DNA of 64,000 nt from Hyphomonadaceae bacterium (GCA_030697555.1 JAUYPV010000074.1:1-64000); one strand, 5' to 3'. Shown: positions 49,934-60,504, counted from the stretch's first letter. Notes: a model not told the origin generated them from the sequence alone. Program-made: numbers and translations.

Positions 49934-51279
49934 CCGCCAGCCGCCATCGATAGCGGCGCGATCGAATGAGGCGCCTGGCTGAACAGCGAATGGGAGAGCG
50001 TGTGCGTATGCTGCGTGGTCGCCTCCCACGGGACCGACCCGCCAAGCGCGAACGCTGCTTCGAGACCGGTGCGCAGGCCGGCTTCATGGAAGCCATCGCC
50101 CAGCCACGAGCCGGCGAAGAACAGGCCGTCGCGGCCCTGGATACGCTGAACCGAACGGCGCGCGGCGGCTGAAGGCGCATCGTACATCGGGTGGTCGAAC
50201 TCATAGACGCCGAACGTCTTGTCCTTCGCGGGCGGCCGCGTCGGGTTCAGCGTCACGAACACCGGTTTGTCGTTGGGGAGCTTCTGCAGCCGGTTCATCC
50301 AGTATGTGATGCAGACCTTGTTGTCCTCGCCCTTGAGAACGTTCCACGAAGCCCACGCGGCGCGGCGCTCCGGCATGAGTGACGCATCGCGGTGGAGATA
50401 GGCGGTGTTGGACGAGAAGCGCACCGAACCCAGCGCGAGGCGCTGGTCTTTATAGCAGCCGTCCAGCATGCGCTTCGACTGGTCTGCGTGGCAGGACAGG
50501 ATGACAGCATCGAACGCCTGCGACGGCTTTCCGCGTTCGACGATCTGGATACGGCCGGGACCGGCGGGGCGGATGGTCTCAATGTGCGCGGCCGGTCGTA
50601 GCGATGGCGATAGATCGTGCAGCATCTTGCCGACATAGGCGCGGCTGCCGCCTGCGACGGTCCGCCAGATCGGACGCAGTGTATGCATCAGACGATGGTT
50701 GTCGAAGAAGGTAAGGAAGCTGCCGACCGGATAATCGAGCATCAGCTTTTCCGGCGTCGACCAGATCGCGGCGCTCATCGGCAGCAGGTAGGCGATGCGG
50801 AAAATTTCCGAGAAGCCGTGCGCGTCCAACCAGTCGCCCAGCGTCTGCTCCGGGATGTCGCCTGCGATCAGTTCGCGGCGCGCAATGTTGTTGAAGATGA
50901 GGATCTCGTTGAGCAGGCCCCGGAACTTTGCGTCCAGCATGTTGCGCTTCCACGCGAACACGCCCCAAGGATCGGACGACCATTCATAGCCCTTGGGGTC
51001 CGACACGGAGAAGCTCATGTCGGTCCAGACCGTCTTCACATCGAGGTGCTGCAGCAGGTTGGTGAAGTTGGGATAGTTCGGCCGGTTGAAGCAGATAAAT
51101 CCGATGTCCACCGGCATCGGCGCGCCGTCATAGTCGATGTCGACCGTCCACGCATGGCCGCCGAACCGCGGCGCACGGTCATAGAGCGTCACATCCGCGT
51201 TCTGGCGCAGGGCCCACGCGGCCCCAAGGCCCGCGACCCCTCCGCCAACAACCGCTACGCGCCTGCGACGAGAGATCAT
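49930..51279 (-). CDS. FAD-dependent oxidoreductase (amine-oxidase/desaturase type)
   Basis: A 449-residue flavoprotein with an N-terminal dinucleotide motif VAVVGGGVAGLGAAWALRQ and the Arg-Gly-Gly block RAPRFGGHAWTVD, as in phytoene-desaturase-like and amine-oxidase-like enzymes. The C-terminal flavin motif is GLFFAGSWLGDGFHEAGLRTG. Homologues in this cluster are linked to lipid modification. The ATG at 51279 (GGGAA upstream) is preferred over a TTG 18 nt earlier. It starts the operon that continues into DUF1365 and cfa. Confidence 0.9.
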   Translation of the reverse strand: MISRRRRVAVVGGGVAGLGAAWALRQNADVTLYDRAPRFGGHAWTVDIDYDGAPMPVDIGFICFNRPNYPNFTNLLQHLDVKTVWTDMSFSVSDPKGYEWSSDPWGVFAWKRNMLDAKFRGLLNEILIFNNIARRELIAGDIPEQTLGDWLDAHGFSEIFRIAYLLPMSAAIWSTPEKLMLDYPVGSFLTFFDNHRLMHTLRPIWRTVAGGSRAYVGKMLHDLSPSLRPAAHIETIRPAGPGRIQIVERGKPSQAFDAVILSCHADQSKRMLDGCYKDQRLALGSVRFSSNTAYLHRDASLMPERRAAWASWNVLKGEDNKVCITYWMNRLQKLPNDKPVFVTLNPTRPPAKDKTFGVYEFDHPMYDAPSAAARRSVQRIQGRDGLFFAGSWLGDGFHEAGLRTGLEAAFALGGSVPWEATTQHTHTLSHSLFSQAPHSIAPLSMAAGG

Positions 51280-51346
51280 GGACAAGGTTCCCGACAATTG
51301 CTGTCGGGGTTCCTACGCGCCGGAGTGGCCGGTGGATCAGATTGGC

Positions 51347-52198
51347 TTAGCTGCGTGCTTTTGCGGCGGCGTAAGCCTGTGTTCCGCGATGGAGAACACC
51401 ATCGTCGGGCAGCACGGCCTCGGGCCGGAAGCTGATATCGTCAGCCAGCCGCTCATAGAGCGGCGCGAAGTCGGTATCGACCGTCGCCCGGAACAGCTCG
51501 TCATAGGAGCGGATGATGAAATAGGTTTGCTGGAAGTCGTCGATCCGGTAGTCGGTGCGCATCACGCGCTCGAGGTTGAAGCGCAGCCGGTTGGGTGAGG
51601 GGTCTTCCAGCGCGAAGATCGATTCGTCCTTCGAGGAGGAGATGCCGGCGCCGTAAATGCGCAGGCCCTTCGGCGTCTCGATCAGGCCGAACTCGACCGT
51701 GTACCAGTAAAGCGCCGAGAGGTTCTTCAGCCGGCCGAACTTCATCGCCCGCAGGCCGCCCTTGCCATAAGCCTCCATGTAGTCTGCAAACACAGGATTG
51801 GTCAGCAGCGGCACGTGGCCGAAGACATCGTGGAAGATGTCCGGCTCCTGCAGGTAGTCCAGCTGGTGACGGCCCCGGATGAACTGGCCTGCCGGGAAGC
51901 GGCGGTTGGCGAGGTGGGTGAAGAACACCTCGTCCGGCACGAGACCTGGCACGGCGACCACGGTGAACCCTGTGCGCCGTTTCAGCTCTTCGTTCAGCAC
52001 CGCAAAGTTCGGAATGCCACCGCGGTTGAGGTCCAGCGCCTGGAGCCCGTCGAGCATCGCGGGATCGGCGCGGTCAGCCAGGATGTCTCGTTGCCGGCGA
52101 TACAGGAAATCCCAGACGGCGTGCTCATCGGCCGTATAGCCCGCCCAGTTCTGGTCGATGACGTAATCGTCGTCGCGGACTGTGACGTGCGTGGTCAT
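51347..52198 (-). CDS. phhA: Phenylalanine 4-monooxygenase
   Basis: Converts Phe to Tyr using Fe2+, tetrahydrobiopterin and O2. The 283-residue protein is a catalytic domain only. Iron ligands lie in EPDIFHDVFGHVPLLTNPVF (two His) and WYTVEFGLIETPKGLRIYG (Glu). The GQFIRGRHQLDYLQEPD block is diagnostic. No pterin-4a-carbinolamine dehydratase gene is next to it. Its start is 41 nt after the hspQ stop, so the pair may be one operon. Confidence 0.96.
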   Translation of the reverse strand: MTTHVTVRDDDYVIDQNWAGYTADEHAVWDFLYRRQRDILADRADPAMLDGLQALDLNRGGIPNFAVLNEELKRRTGFTVVAVPGLVPDEVFFTHLANRRFPAGQFIRGRHQLDYLQEPDIFHDVFGHVPLLTNPVFADYMEAYGKGGLRAMKFGRLKNLSALYWYTVEFGLIETPKGLRIYGAGISSSKDESIFALEDPSPNRLRFNLERVMRTDYRIDDFQQTYFIIRSYDELFRATVDTDFAPLYERLADDISFRPEAVLPDDGVLHRGTQAYAAAKARS

Positions 52199-52239
52199 GC
52201 CTTGAATGTAGGGTGTGTCGCGCCCGTCGTCACGGCGTG

Positions 52240-52572
52240 TCAGTGCGCCGACGTCGTCCGGATCTTGTAAAGCCCGTGATCGTCGATCTCGAACATTTCC
52301 GGAATCTGCGGGTGATTGACGGGCTCCGGCCCGTCATCCGGCAGCAGGTTCTGTTCCGAGACGTACGCGACGTAATAGGAGGAATCGTTCTCGGCCAGCA
52401 GGTGATAAAAAGGCTGCGTTTTCACCGGCCTTATCTCCGCTGGGATCGAGGTCCACCATTCGTCGGTATTGGCGAATTCCGGGTCAACATCGAAAATGAT
52501 TCCCCGGAACGGAAAAAAGCGATGCCGGACTTGCTGTCCGATCGCGAACTTGGCCGATCTGTTGACGTCCAT
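52240..52572 (-). CDS. hspQ: Heat shock protein HspQ
   Basis: Small hemimethylated-DNA-binding/YccV-like protein that in enterobacteria aids Lon and other proteostasis roles. At 110 residues it begins AKFAIGQQVRHRFFPFRGII and has EEW-type beta elements (FANTDEWWTSIPAEIRP) and SSYYVAYVSEQNLLPDD. The ATG at 52572 fits the family length; an in-frame TTG at 52626 would add 18 poorly conserved residues. It is divergent from the ppx gene. Confidence 0.92.
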   Translation of the reverse strand: MDVNRSAKFAIGQQVRHRFFPFRGIIFDVDPEFANTDEWWTSIPAEIRPVKTQPFYHLLAENDSSYYVAYVSEQNLLPDDGPEPVNHPQIPEMFEIDDHGLYKIRTTSAH

Positions 52573-52793
52573 GGTCACCGGCGCCCCTGCCTGATTACCC
52601 AGAAAGACTTGCCCCGCCGTGGGCAATGATTCGTCGGCGGCCCCAATAGGCGCGCCGCAATCCAGCCCGCGACAACCTCATTTGACCCAATACTTTGGGC
52701 CCCGCAACCGAGCGATACAGTAAAGACGCAGCGAGGCGTGCCAATGGCTGCAAGTCGGGCTATGGTTGCTGCAACAAGATCACGGATCGCTCC

Positions 52794-53912
52794 ATGGCGA
52801 AGCCTACCCGCACGCGCCGCGGCAATTCGCGCGGTGTGCGGTCCGGCGGCGCATCCAAGCTCTATGCGGCGCTGGACCTAGGAACGAACAACTGCAGGCT
52901 TTTGATAGCCGAGCGCTCGCCGTCAGGCGGGCTGCGCATTGTCGACTCATTCTCCCAGATCGTGAGACTTGGCGAAGGACTCGCCCGTACGGGGCAATTG
53001 TCAGACAAGGCGATGGGGCGGGCGATCGACGCCCTGCGGCGTTGTGTCGACAAGGTGAAGAAGCACCAGCCGGTCGAGGCGCGCTACATTGCGACACAGG
53101 CGTGCCGCGCCGCCGGTAACGGCAAGTCGTTCCTCAACAATGTGCATCGCACGCTGGGCCTGCGCATGGAGACGATCACGCCGAAGGAAGAAGCCAAGTA
53201 TGCGCTGCTCGGATCGCTCGACCTGGTCGACAGCGGTCACGACTTCGCGCTGGTGATCGACATCGGCGGCGGATCGACGGAGCTGTGCTGGATCGACGCC
53301 AAGGCAGCAGCCGCGCGCGGGGTCGAAGGCTGCGCCGTGCGTCCGCCTATCCTGGGATGGGCGTCATTCCCGGTCGGCGTGGTGACGCTCGCTGAAAGCT
53401 TCGAGGACAGGGAACAGGGCTGGTATCCACGCATGGTCGAGCATGTGCGCCAGCTCCTGCTCGCCAATGACGCCGCGACGCGCTTCGGACCGCTGTTCGC
53501 CGCGGGGCGCGGGCAGTTGATCGGAAATTCGGGAACAGTCACCTCGCTTGCAGGCGTGCATCTCCGGCTCGACCGCTACCTGCGCGCGGCGGTGGACGGT
53601 ATCTGGTTGTCGCGCGAGGGCGCGGAGGAAGCGCGCCAGCGTCTGCACGACCTGACGCCGGAGGAGCGCGCGGCGGAACCCTGCATCGGACCCGAGCGCG
53701 CCGATCTCGTTCTCGCGGGCTGTGCGATCCTCGATGCCGTGTGGTCGGTGTGGCCGGCGGCGCGCTTGCGTGTCGGCGACCGCGGGCTGCGCGAAGGCAT
53801 ACTCTTGTCGATGATGCATGGAAGCGGCGGAGGCCGGCAGAAACGCAGGCGTCGCGGACGCCGCGGCGCACCGCAGGCTGGCGCGGCGCCCGCGCAGGGA
53901 GCGTCGACATGA
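52794..53912 (+). CDS. Ppx/GppA exopolyphosphatase-family phosphatase
   Basis: Hydrolyses polyphosphate or pppGpp; 372 residues. The actin-like fold shows phosphate-binding loops LYAALDLGTNNCRLLIAE (residue ~24) and ALVIDIGGGSTELCWID (~150), plus GNSGTVTSLAGVHL and RVGDRGLREGILL at the end. A basic Arg-rich tail (QKRRRRGRRG) closes it. The ATG at 52794 is preferred; an earlier in-frame ATG would add 33 non-conserved residues. The rlmE gene starts inside its stop codon (ATGA), an arrangement common in alphaproteobacteria. Choice between Ppx and GppA activity is not settled by sequence. Confidence 0.92.
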   Translation: MAKPTRTRRGNSRGVRSGGASKLYAALDLGTNNCRLLIAERSPSGGLRIVDSFSQIVRLGEGLARTGQLSDKAMGRAIDALRRCVDKVKKHQPVEARYIATQACRAAGNGKSFLNNVHRTLGLRMETITPKEEAKYALLGSLDLVDSGHDFALVIDIGGGSTELCWIDAKAAAARGVEGCAVRPPILGWASFPVGVVTLAESFEDREQGWYPRMVEHVRQLLLANDAATRFGPLFAAGRGQLIGNSGTVTSLAGVHLRLDRYLRAAVDGIWLSREGAEEARQRLHDLTPEERAAEPCIGPERADLVLAGCAILDAVWSVWPAARLRVGDRGLREGILLSMMHGSGGGRQKRRRRGRRGAPQAGAAPAQGAST

Positions 53913-54631
53913 CCGTTGAGGAAGACAGCAAGGGCCGCCGCCGCTGGAAGGCGCCCAAGGACGCCCGCGCGCCTATCGACGGCCGCACGATGGGCAAGAA
54001 GGAAAAGGTGCGGAAGAAGACGCTGGGCAAGTCGTCGCGCAACTGGGTCGACCGTCAGCTACGCGATCCCTACGTGCGCCGCGCGCAGGAGGCGGGCTAT
54101 CGCGCACGGGCCGCGTACAAGCTGATCGAGATCGACGAGAAATTTCACGTTCTGAAGAAAGGCGCGCGGATCATCGACCTTGGCTGCGCCCCGGGCGGCT
54201 GGCTGCAGGTGGCGTTCGAGAAGGGTGCGGCGCGCATTGCCGGCGTTGACCTGCTGCCGGTCGATCCGGTCGGCGAGGCCCGGATCTTCCTGGGCGACAT
54301 CACCGAGAAGGGCATGGAGCAGAAGCTGATAGCGGCGCTCGGCGACAGCCCGACGCTTGTCTTGTCCGACATGGCGGCCAACACATCCGGCCACAAGCAG
54401 ACCGATCACATCCGTACCGTTGGTCTGGCCGAGATCGCCGCCCAGTTCGCAATCGACAACCTGGCGAAGGGCGGGACGTTCGTCGCCAAGGTCTTTCAGG
54501 GCGGGGCACAGGGAACGCTGCTCGAGACGCTGAAGGCGAACTTCGCGGATGTCCGGCACTGGAAGCCTCCGGCCAGCCGTCCGGAGAGCCCAGAAACTTT
54601 TGTTATCGCAACCGGCTTCAAAGGCCGCTGA
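53909..54631 (+). CDS. rlmE: 23S rRNA (uridine-2'-O-)-methyltransferase RlmE
   Basis: FtsJ-type enzyme that methylates U2552 of 23S rRNA, 240 residues. Motifs: YKLIEIDEKFHVLKKGARII with the catalytic Lys, SAM loop IIDLGCAPGGWLQVAFE, VLSDMAANTSGHKQTDHIR with catalytic Asp, GGTFVAKVFQGG with Lys, and a final Glu in RPESPETFVI. The K-D-K-E tetrad is complete. The N-terminal ~40 residues are a charged extension. ATG at 53909 overlaps the ppx stop. Confidence 0.95.
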   Translation: MTVEEDSKGRRRWKAPKDARAPIDGRTMGKKEKVRKKTLGKSSRNWVDRQLRDPYVRRAQEAGYRARAAYKLIEIDEKFHVLKKGARIIDLGCAPGGWLQVAFEKGAARIAGVDLLPVDPVGEARIFLGDITEKGMEQKLIAALGDSPTLVLSDMAANTSGHKQTDHIRTVGLAEIAAQFAIDNLAKGGTFVAKVFQGGAQGTLLETLKANFADVRHWKPPASRPESPETFVIATGFKGR

Positions 54632-54711
54632 ATTCCTTCCCGAAATAGGCTAGAACCTGCCGCAACAGGACGATTCACGTCCGGCATTCAGGTCCTGGGA
54701 GGGAATACCCG

Positions 54712-55140
54712 ATGAGAACTGCACTTATCATCGCCTTGGCCGCGACGGCCTTGGCCGCCACCGCCTGCGACAGCGGAACGACGACAACCGCCCCGGCGGA
54801 AACGGCCCCCGCTGCTGCGCCACCCCCGCCGCCTCCGCCTCCCGCGCCGGCATCGACTGGCATGCCTGGCCTGTCGGAGCCTTACGCCACCGAGGCCGAC
54901 TGGGTCGCCGGCTGCACCACCGACGGCAAGATCGACAAGACGGTCTGCGAATGCGCCGGCAAGGCCATCACCGCCGATCAGGGCCAGAAGGCCTACTTCC
55001 AGTGGGCGTGGGAGGGCTACATCACCCGCTCCGGAATGGGCGCGGTCCGAGCCAAGAAATGGTTCACCGACAACGGCATGGACACCAAGGCCGAGCAGAA
55101 ATTCGCCAATGCGCTCGGCAAGTGCTTCGTGACTCAATAG
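54712..55140 (+). CDS. Hypothetical proline-rich lipoprotein
   Basis: A 142-residue protein with a lipoprotein-like signal ending AATAC (weak lipobox), a Thr/Ala segment and a run of eight prolines, followed by a small domain with Cys residues (WVAGCTTDGKIDKTVCEC; GKCFVTQ). No family was recognised. It probably sits in the periplasm or on the outer membrane. A good terminator follows, making it a single-gene unit ahead of guaB. Confidence 0.75.
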   Translation: MRTALIIALAATALAATACDSGTTTTAPAETAPAAAPPPPPPPPAPASTGMPGLSEPYATEADWVAGCTTDGKIDKTVCECAGKAITADQGQKAYFQWAWEGYITRSGMGAVRAKKWFTDNGMDTKAEQKFANALGKCFVTQ

Positions 55141-55163
55141 GTCCGCGGTTACCGAACTGAACG

Positions 55164-56736
<1,573 letters not shown>

Positions 56737-56782
56737 GGCGGCGACTGAACGAAATCGGGGCAGTCGGGGTGAGGTAAGTCAG

Positions 56783-57979
56783 ATGTTCGTTTTCATCGCC
56801 CATGCCGAGGCCGACCAGACGGCTGCGGACGATCTGAAGGCTTTCCTGAAGTCGCGCGGGCTGGTGGTCGAAACCGAGACGGGCGCCAAGGGCTTTCGCC
56901 ACCTGCAGCCATCCGACGTCGTGGTCGCGCTGTGGTCGCAGAAGAGCGTCTTCGCCGCGCATCGCATGCAGATTGAGCGGCGCATGCTGGAGGCGTGGGA
57001 GGACGAGCGGCTCGTTCTCGTCAAGCTGGATCATGCGTTCCTGCCGGTCGGGCTCCGCGACTTGCCGGCGGTCGATGCGAGTTTCGAGACGGGGCGCCAG
57101 CTCAGCGTATGGCCGCAGGTGGAGCGCGCGGCGCGCGAGGCGATGAACCGGGCGCTGGTATCGAGGCAAAGCCAGTCCGGCGCTCAGTCTTCGGGGTCGG
57201 GCGCCCCGCCTGCGCTTGGTGAAAAGATACTGCCCGCACCGTCCGTGGCCGACCGGCCTTCGCCGGGGGGGTTCAACGGCGGAGTTTCGCGGGAAAGGAC
57301 TGCGCCCGCGCCAGCTGCAGCGAAACGCGGATCGATCCTGCCGACCCTGTTCCTGATCATCGCGGCCGGCGCGCTTGGCTGGGCCGGATGGGAAGTCTTT
57401 CTGCGTCCGGAGTCGACGCTGCTGCTCACCAACCTGGCGTATGGCGTGGCAGGGCTCGGCGTTATCCTGCTGCTCTGGATCTTCGCCCAGGCGCTTCGCC
57501 CCGCGCCCAAGCCGAAAGGCGCCGCAAAGCGGGCGGAGGCAGCAGCGCCACCGCCGCCCGCCGCCGCCCCGGCGCCACAGCCGCTCGCAACCGCCGTGTT
57601 CATCTCCTACGCCCACGCGGACTCCGGCGCTGTCGAGCCGGTCGTGAAGATCGTCGAGCAGAGCGGACGCGAGGTCTGGATCGACAAGGGCGGCATCCAG
57701 GCCGGCGAGGGCTGGGCCGGGGAAATCGTCCGCGCGATCAAGGGCGCCAAGAGCGTCGTCGTGATGTGCTCCTCGCACGCCTTCGAAAGCGACCACATCA
57801 AGCGCGAAGTCTATCTGGCGGACCGCTACAAGAAGCCGATGTTTCCCGTCTTCCTCGAAGCCGCGAAGATGCCGGAGGATTTCGAATACTTCTTCGCCGG
57901 CGTGCAATGGCTTGAGCTGTTTCGCCTGTCAGAGGCCGACCGGCCGGGCGCCATCACCAAGGCGCTGGCGACAGCCTGA
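56783..57979 (+). CDS. Membrane protein with two TIR-like domains
   Basis: A 398-residue protein. The C-terminal TIR domain (about 270-395) shows VFISYAHADSG, EVWIDKGGIQAGEGWAGEIVRAI, KSVVVMCSSHAF and KREVYLADRYKKPMFPVFLE with the conserved Glu (about E342) of TIR NADases. The N-terminal 1-125 aligns with the same pattern (FVFIAHAEADQ, SDVVVALWSQKS, IERRM with E65, ERLVLVKLD) but is about ten residues shorter around the BB loop/alpha-B region, so it may be catalytically dead. Between them lie a Pro/Ser linker and two membrane helices (about 184-206 and 212-238), placing both TIR domains in the cytosol. It is 46 nt past guaB and 21 nt before DUF3088. Its role is unknown; NAD+ cleavage or signalling is inferred. 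Confidence 0.85.
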   Translation: MFVFIAHAEADQTAADDLKAFLKSRGLVVETETGAKGFRHLQPSDVVVALWSQKSVFAAHRMQIERRMLEAWEDERLVLVKLDHAFLPVGLRDLPAVDASFETGRQLSVWPQVERAAREAMNRALVSRQSQSGAQSSGSGAPPALGEKILPAPSVADRPSPGGFNGGVSRERTAPAPAAAKRGSILPTLFLIIAAGALGWAGWEVFLRPESTLLLTNLAYGVAGLGVILLLWIFAQALRPAPKPKGAAKRAEAAAPPPPAAAPAPQPLATAVFISYAHADSGAVEPVVKIVEQSGREVWIDKGGIQAGEGWAGEIVRAIKGAKSVVVMCSSHAFESDHIKREVYLADRYKKPMFPVFLEAAKMPEDFEYFFAGVQWLELFRLSEADRPGAITKALATA

Positions 57980-58000
57980 CCGCCGCGCTAAGAGGGCGCC

Positions 58001-58333
58001 ATGAAAGACCAACTTTTTATCCTCAAGGCCCCGTTCACCGACGGGCCGTTCGACTGGTACTGCAATGACTGCGCGACCATGGAAGGCGCGCTGCTCGCCA
58101 ATCCGCACTGGAATGACAGGATCGACGTGCGCCGGATCGGCTTCCCGCGTCCGCGCCAAGAAGTGATCGAGCTGGTGGGCGAGGAGAACCAGGGCCTGCC
58201 CATGCTGATCATGGATATCGAAGGCGCCCCCGGCGATGCTGTGCGCATCGGCAAGTATGCCGTGCTGAAGGACATACGCGCCATCGGCCGCGCGCTGGCG
58301 CATCGTCACGGCGGCGTAGGTCCACACCCGTGA
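58001..58333 (+). CDS. DUF3088 family thioredoxin-like protein
   Basis: A 110-residue protein with FDWYCNDCATMEGALLANP near residue 18, a CxxC within a thioredoxin-like fold, and FPRPRQEVIELVGEENQGLPMLI. This matches DUF3088 by recollection. No function is assigned. It follows the TIR gene by 21 nt and overlaps the MAPEG gene (GTGA), so these three could be co-transcribed with guaB. Confidence 0.82.
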   Translation: MKDQLFILKAPFTDGPFDWYCNDCATMEGALLANPHWNDRIDVRRIGFPRPRQEVIELVGEENQGLPMLIMDIEGAPGDAVRIGKYAVLKDIRAIGRALAHRHGGVGPHP

Positions 58334-58758
58334 TCGAGCTTTCAGATATCCAGCGCCAGATCGTGGTCGCCATGCTGGCGCAGGCCGCGCTGGCGGGCGT
58401 GTTGCTCTTGATGATGCCCGCGCCACGCATCGCCGCGCTCCGTGCCGGCAAGGTGAAGCGCGACGATCACGGCCGTCCGATCTTCCCGAAATGGACGACA
58501 CAAATTTCCGACGCCTTCAACAACCAGTTCCAGGTCCCGACGCTATTCTACATGCTGTGTCTGCTCATCCTGTGGCTGCACGCCGAATCGCCGTTGCTGG
58601 CCGGCATGGCGTGGGTATTCGTAGCGTTGCGCTGGGTGCATGCAGCAGTGTTCGTCACCCTCAACGTCGTGCCGATACGCTTTGCCGTGTTCCTGGCGTC
58701 GGGCCTGGTGCTCCTGTCGATGCTGGTGAACGTGACGCGGCGCGTGCTGGGCGTCTGA
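58330..58758 (+). CDS. MAPEG family membrane protein
   Basis: A 142-residue integral membrane protein with about four helices and the family hallmarks: VKRDDHGRPIFPKWTTQ, then SDAFNNQFQVPTLFYMLCLLI and ALRWVHAAVFVTLNVVPIRF. MAPEG proteins include microsomal glutathione transferases and leukotriene synthases; the bacterial ones are largely uncharacterised. GTG start inside the DUF3088 stop. Confidence 0.88.
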   Translation: MIELSDIQRQIVVAMLAQAALAGVLLLMMPAPRIAALRAGKVKRDDHGRPIFPKWTTQISDAFNNQFQVPTLFYMLCLLILWLHAESPLLAGMAWVFVALRWVHAAVFVTLNVVPIRFAVFLASGLVLLSMLVNVTRRVLGV

Positions 58759-58762
58759 GAGC

Positions 58763-60070
58763 ATGCGTGATGGCGGCAAGATAGCGGCGGCCATCGAAGT
58801 CCTTCGCGACGTGCTCGAACGGCGCACCCCTGTGAAGGACGCCGTGCGCGACTGGGGGAAGCGCTCGCGCTTCGCCGGCGCGCGTGATCGCGCGTGGATT
58901 TCCGGCCTGGTGCTGGATGCGCTGCGCAAGAAGAATTCGATCGAACACGCGATGGGCGCAACGGGTCCACGTCCGTTGGCGATCGGCGCGCTGAAGCACG
59001 CCTGGGGCTGGGACGTGCGCAAGATCGAGGAAGCGTTCAAGGACGAGCACGCACCAGCCGCCATGTCGGCGCAGGAGCGCGAAGGCGTGCTGCTCGCGCC
59101 GGATCCATCCGCGCCGCCGCACGTGCAGGGAGACTATCCCGAATGGCTGGCGCCGAGCCTGAAACGGGCATTCGGCGAGGAAGCCGTGATCGAGGCGATG
59201 GCGATGGCCTCCCGTGCGCCGGTCGACCTGCGGGTCAACACGCTGAAATCGGATGCGGACAAGGCAGGCCGGGCGCTGGAAAGCGTCAAGGCAAAGCAGA
59301 TGCCTGAGCTGAAATACGGCTTCCGCATTCCCGCGCCCGATGCGGTTGACCGCGGCGAAAGCGTCGAGGCGATCCCCGCTTACTCCAAAGGCTGGGTCGA
59401 AGTGCAGGACATGGGCAGCCAGATCGCTGCGGCCGCGAGCTGCGCGAAACCCGGCGAACAGGTGCTGGACTACTGCGCCGGCGGTGGCGGCAAGACCATC
59501 GCTATGGCGGCGATGATGGAAAACAAAGGCCAGATCTTCGCGCACGACGTCGATGGCCGTCGCCTCTCGGCCCTGATCCCGCGCATGGACCGTGCGGGCA
59601 TCCGCAACGTGCAGCTCCGCCATCCGAAAGAAAACGCCTCGCTCGACGATCTGGAAGGCAAGCTTGACCTGGTGATCATCGACGCGCCTTGCACGGGCGT
59701 CGGCACATGGCGGCGCAAGCCGGATTCAAAATGGCGCGTCAGCGAAGGCGCGCTGAAGAAGCGGATGGAGGATCAGGCAACGATCCTGCGCACCGCCTGC
59801 ACCTACGTGAGGCCCGGCGGCCGGCTGGTCTATGTGACGTGCTCCTTCCTGATGGAGGAGAACGAGGATCAGGTCGCGAGCTTCCTGATCGACCGCGACG
59901 ACTTCAAACAGGAAGACGCGGCCGATGCCGCGATCCGCTCCGGCCTGCTGACCGACGCCGGCGCCAGGCTGGTGAAGAAATGCAAGCGACCCGACGGCTC
60001 GCTGCGGCTCACGCCGCGCTCGGCCGGCAGCGATGGCTTCTTCGTCGCCACTATGCGGAGAGCTGGGTGA
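58763..60070 (+). CDS. RsmB/NOP2-type rRNA (cytosine-5-)-methyltransferase
   Basis: A 435-residue Sun/NOL1 family enzyme that forms m5C in rRNA. SAM motifs: VLDYCAGGGGKTIAMAAMM, FAHDVDGRRLSALIPRMDRAG, and the catalytic VIIDAPCTGVGTWRRKPD with the first Cys. The second Cys lies in LVYVTCSFLMEENEDQ. The N-terminal ~130 residues are NusB-like, as in RsmB, though weakly recognised. The next gene starts with GTG inside its stop. Confidence 0.92.
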   Translation: MRDGGKIAAAIEVLRDVLERRTPVKDAVRDWGKRSRFAGARDRAWISGLVLDALRKKNSIEHAMGATGPRPLAIGALKHAWGWDVRKIEEAFKDEHAPAAMSAQEREGVLLAPDPSAPPHVQGDYPEWLAPSLKRAFGEEAVIEAMAMASRAPVDLRVNTLKSDADKAGRALESVKAKQMPELKYGFRIPAPDAVDRGESVEAIPAYSKGWVEVQDMGSQIAAAASCAKPGEQVLDYCAGGGGKTIAMAAMMENKGQIFAHDVDGRRLSALIPRMDRAGIRNVQLRHPKENASLDDLEGKLDLVIIDAPCTGVGTWRRKPDSKWRVSEGALKKRMEDQATILRTACTYVRPGGRLVYVTCSFLMEENEDQVASFLIDRDDFKQEDAADAAIRSGLLTDAGARLVKKCKRPDGSLRLTPRSAGSDGFFVATMRRAG

Positions 60071-60504
60071 GCGAGGCGCTGCCCGATGAGGTGGTGCTGA
60101 AGGTCAGCCCCAAGATCCTGATCGGCGCGGCCGTCTGTTTTGCGGCAACCGGGGCCTTCATCTGGTTCGCCAGCGTAACCGGCCCCGCGCCATGGGCCGC
60201 GGCAGCGATAGCAGCCGCGGCGGTCGCTTTCGCGCTCGGCGCCATTCGCCTGATGATGCTGGGCGGCATGTGGGGCGGGCTGCGATTGCGGCGGGACGGG
60301 TTCGACTACCGCTATCTGTTCTTCCGCGAGCGCCGGACATGGGACGAGTGCTCAGAGTTCAAGGCGGAGGTGCGTCCTGTGGTTGTCAGCAGCGCCAGCG
60401 ACAGAAAGCGCATCGCCATCCCGGACTTCTATTCGCTCGACCGCGACGAGCTGGCGGTCCTGATGAATCGCTTTCGCATGCGGGCTCGTGGCGCCGCCAC
60501 CTAA
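60067..60504 (+). CDS. Small membrane protein with PH-like domain
   Basis: A 145-residue protein with two membrane helices at the N-terminus (LIGAAVCFAATGAFIWFASV; AAAIAAAAVAFALGAIRLMM) and a C-terminal domain in the beta-rich style of bacterial PH-like proteins (LRLRRDGFDYRYLFFRERRTWDE). The GTG start at 60067 overlaps the methyltransferase stop. No function is known. Confidence 0.8.
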   Translation: MSEALPDEVVLKVSPKILIGAAVCFAATGAFIWFASVTGPAPWAAAAIAAAAVAFALGAIRLMMLGGMWGGLRLRRDGFDYRYLFFRERRTWDECSEFKAEVRPVVVSSASDRKRIAIPDFYSLDRDELAVLMNRFRMRARGAAT

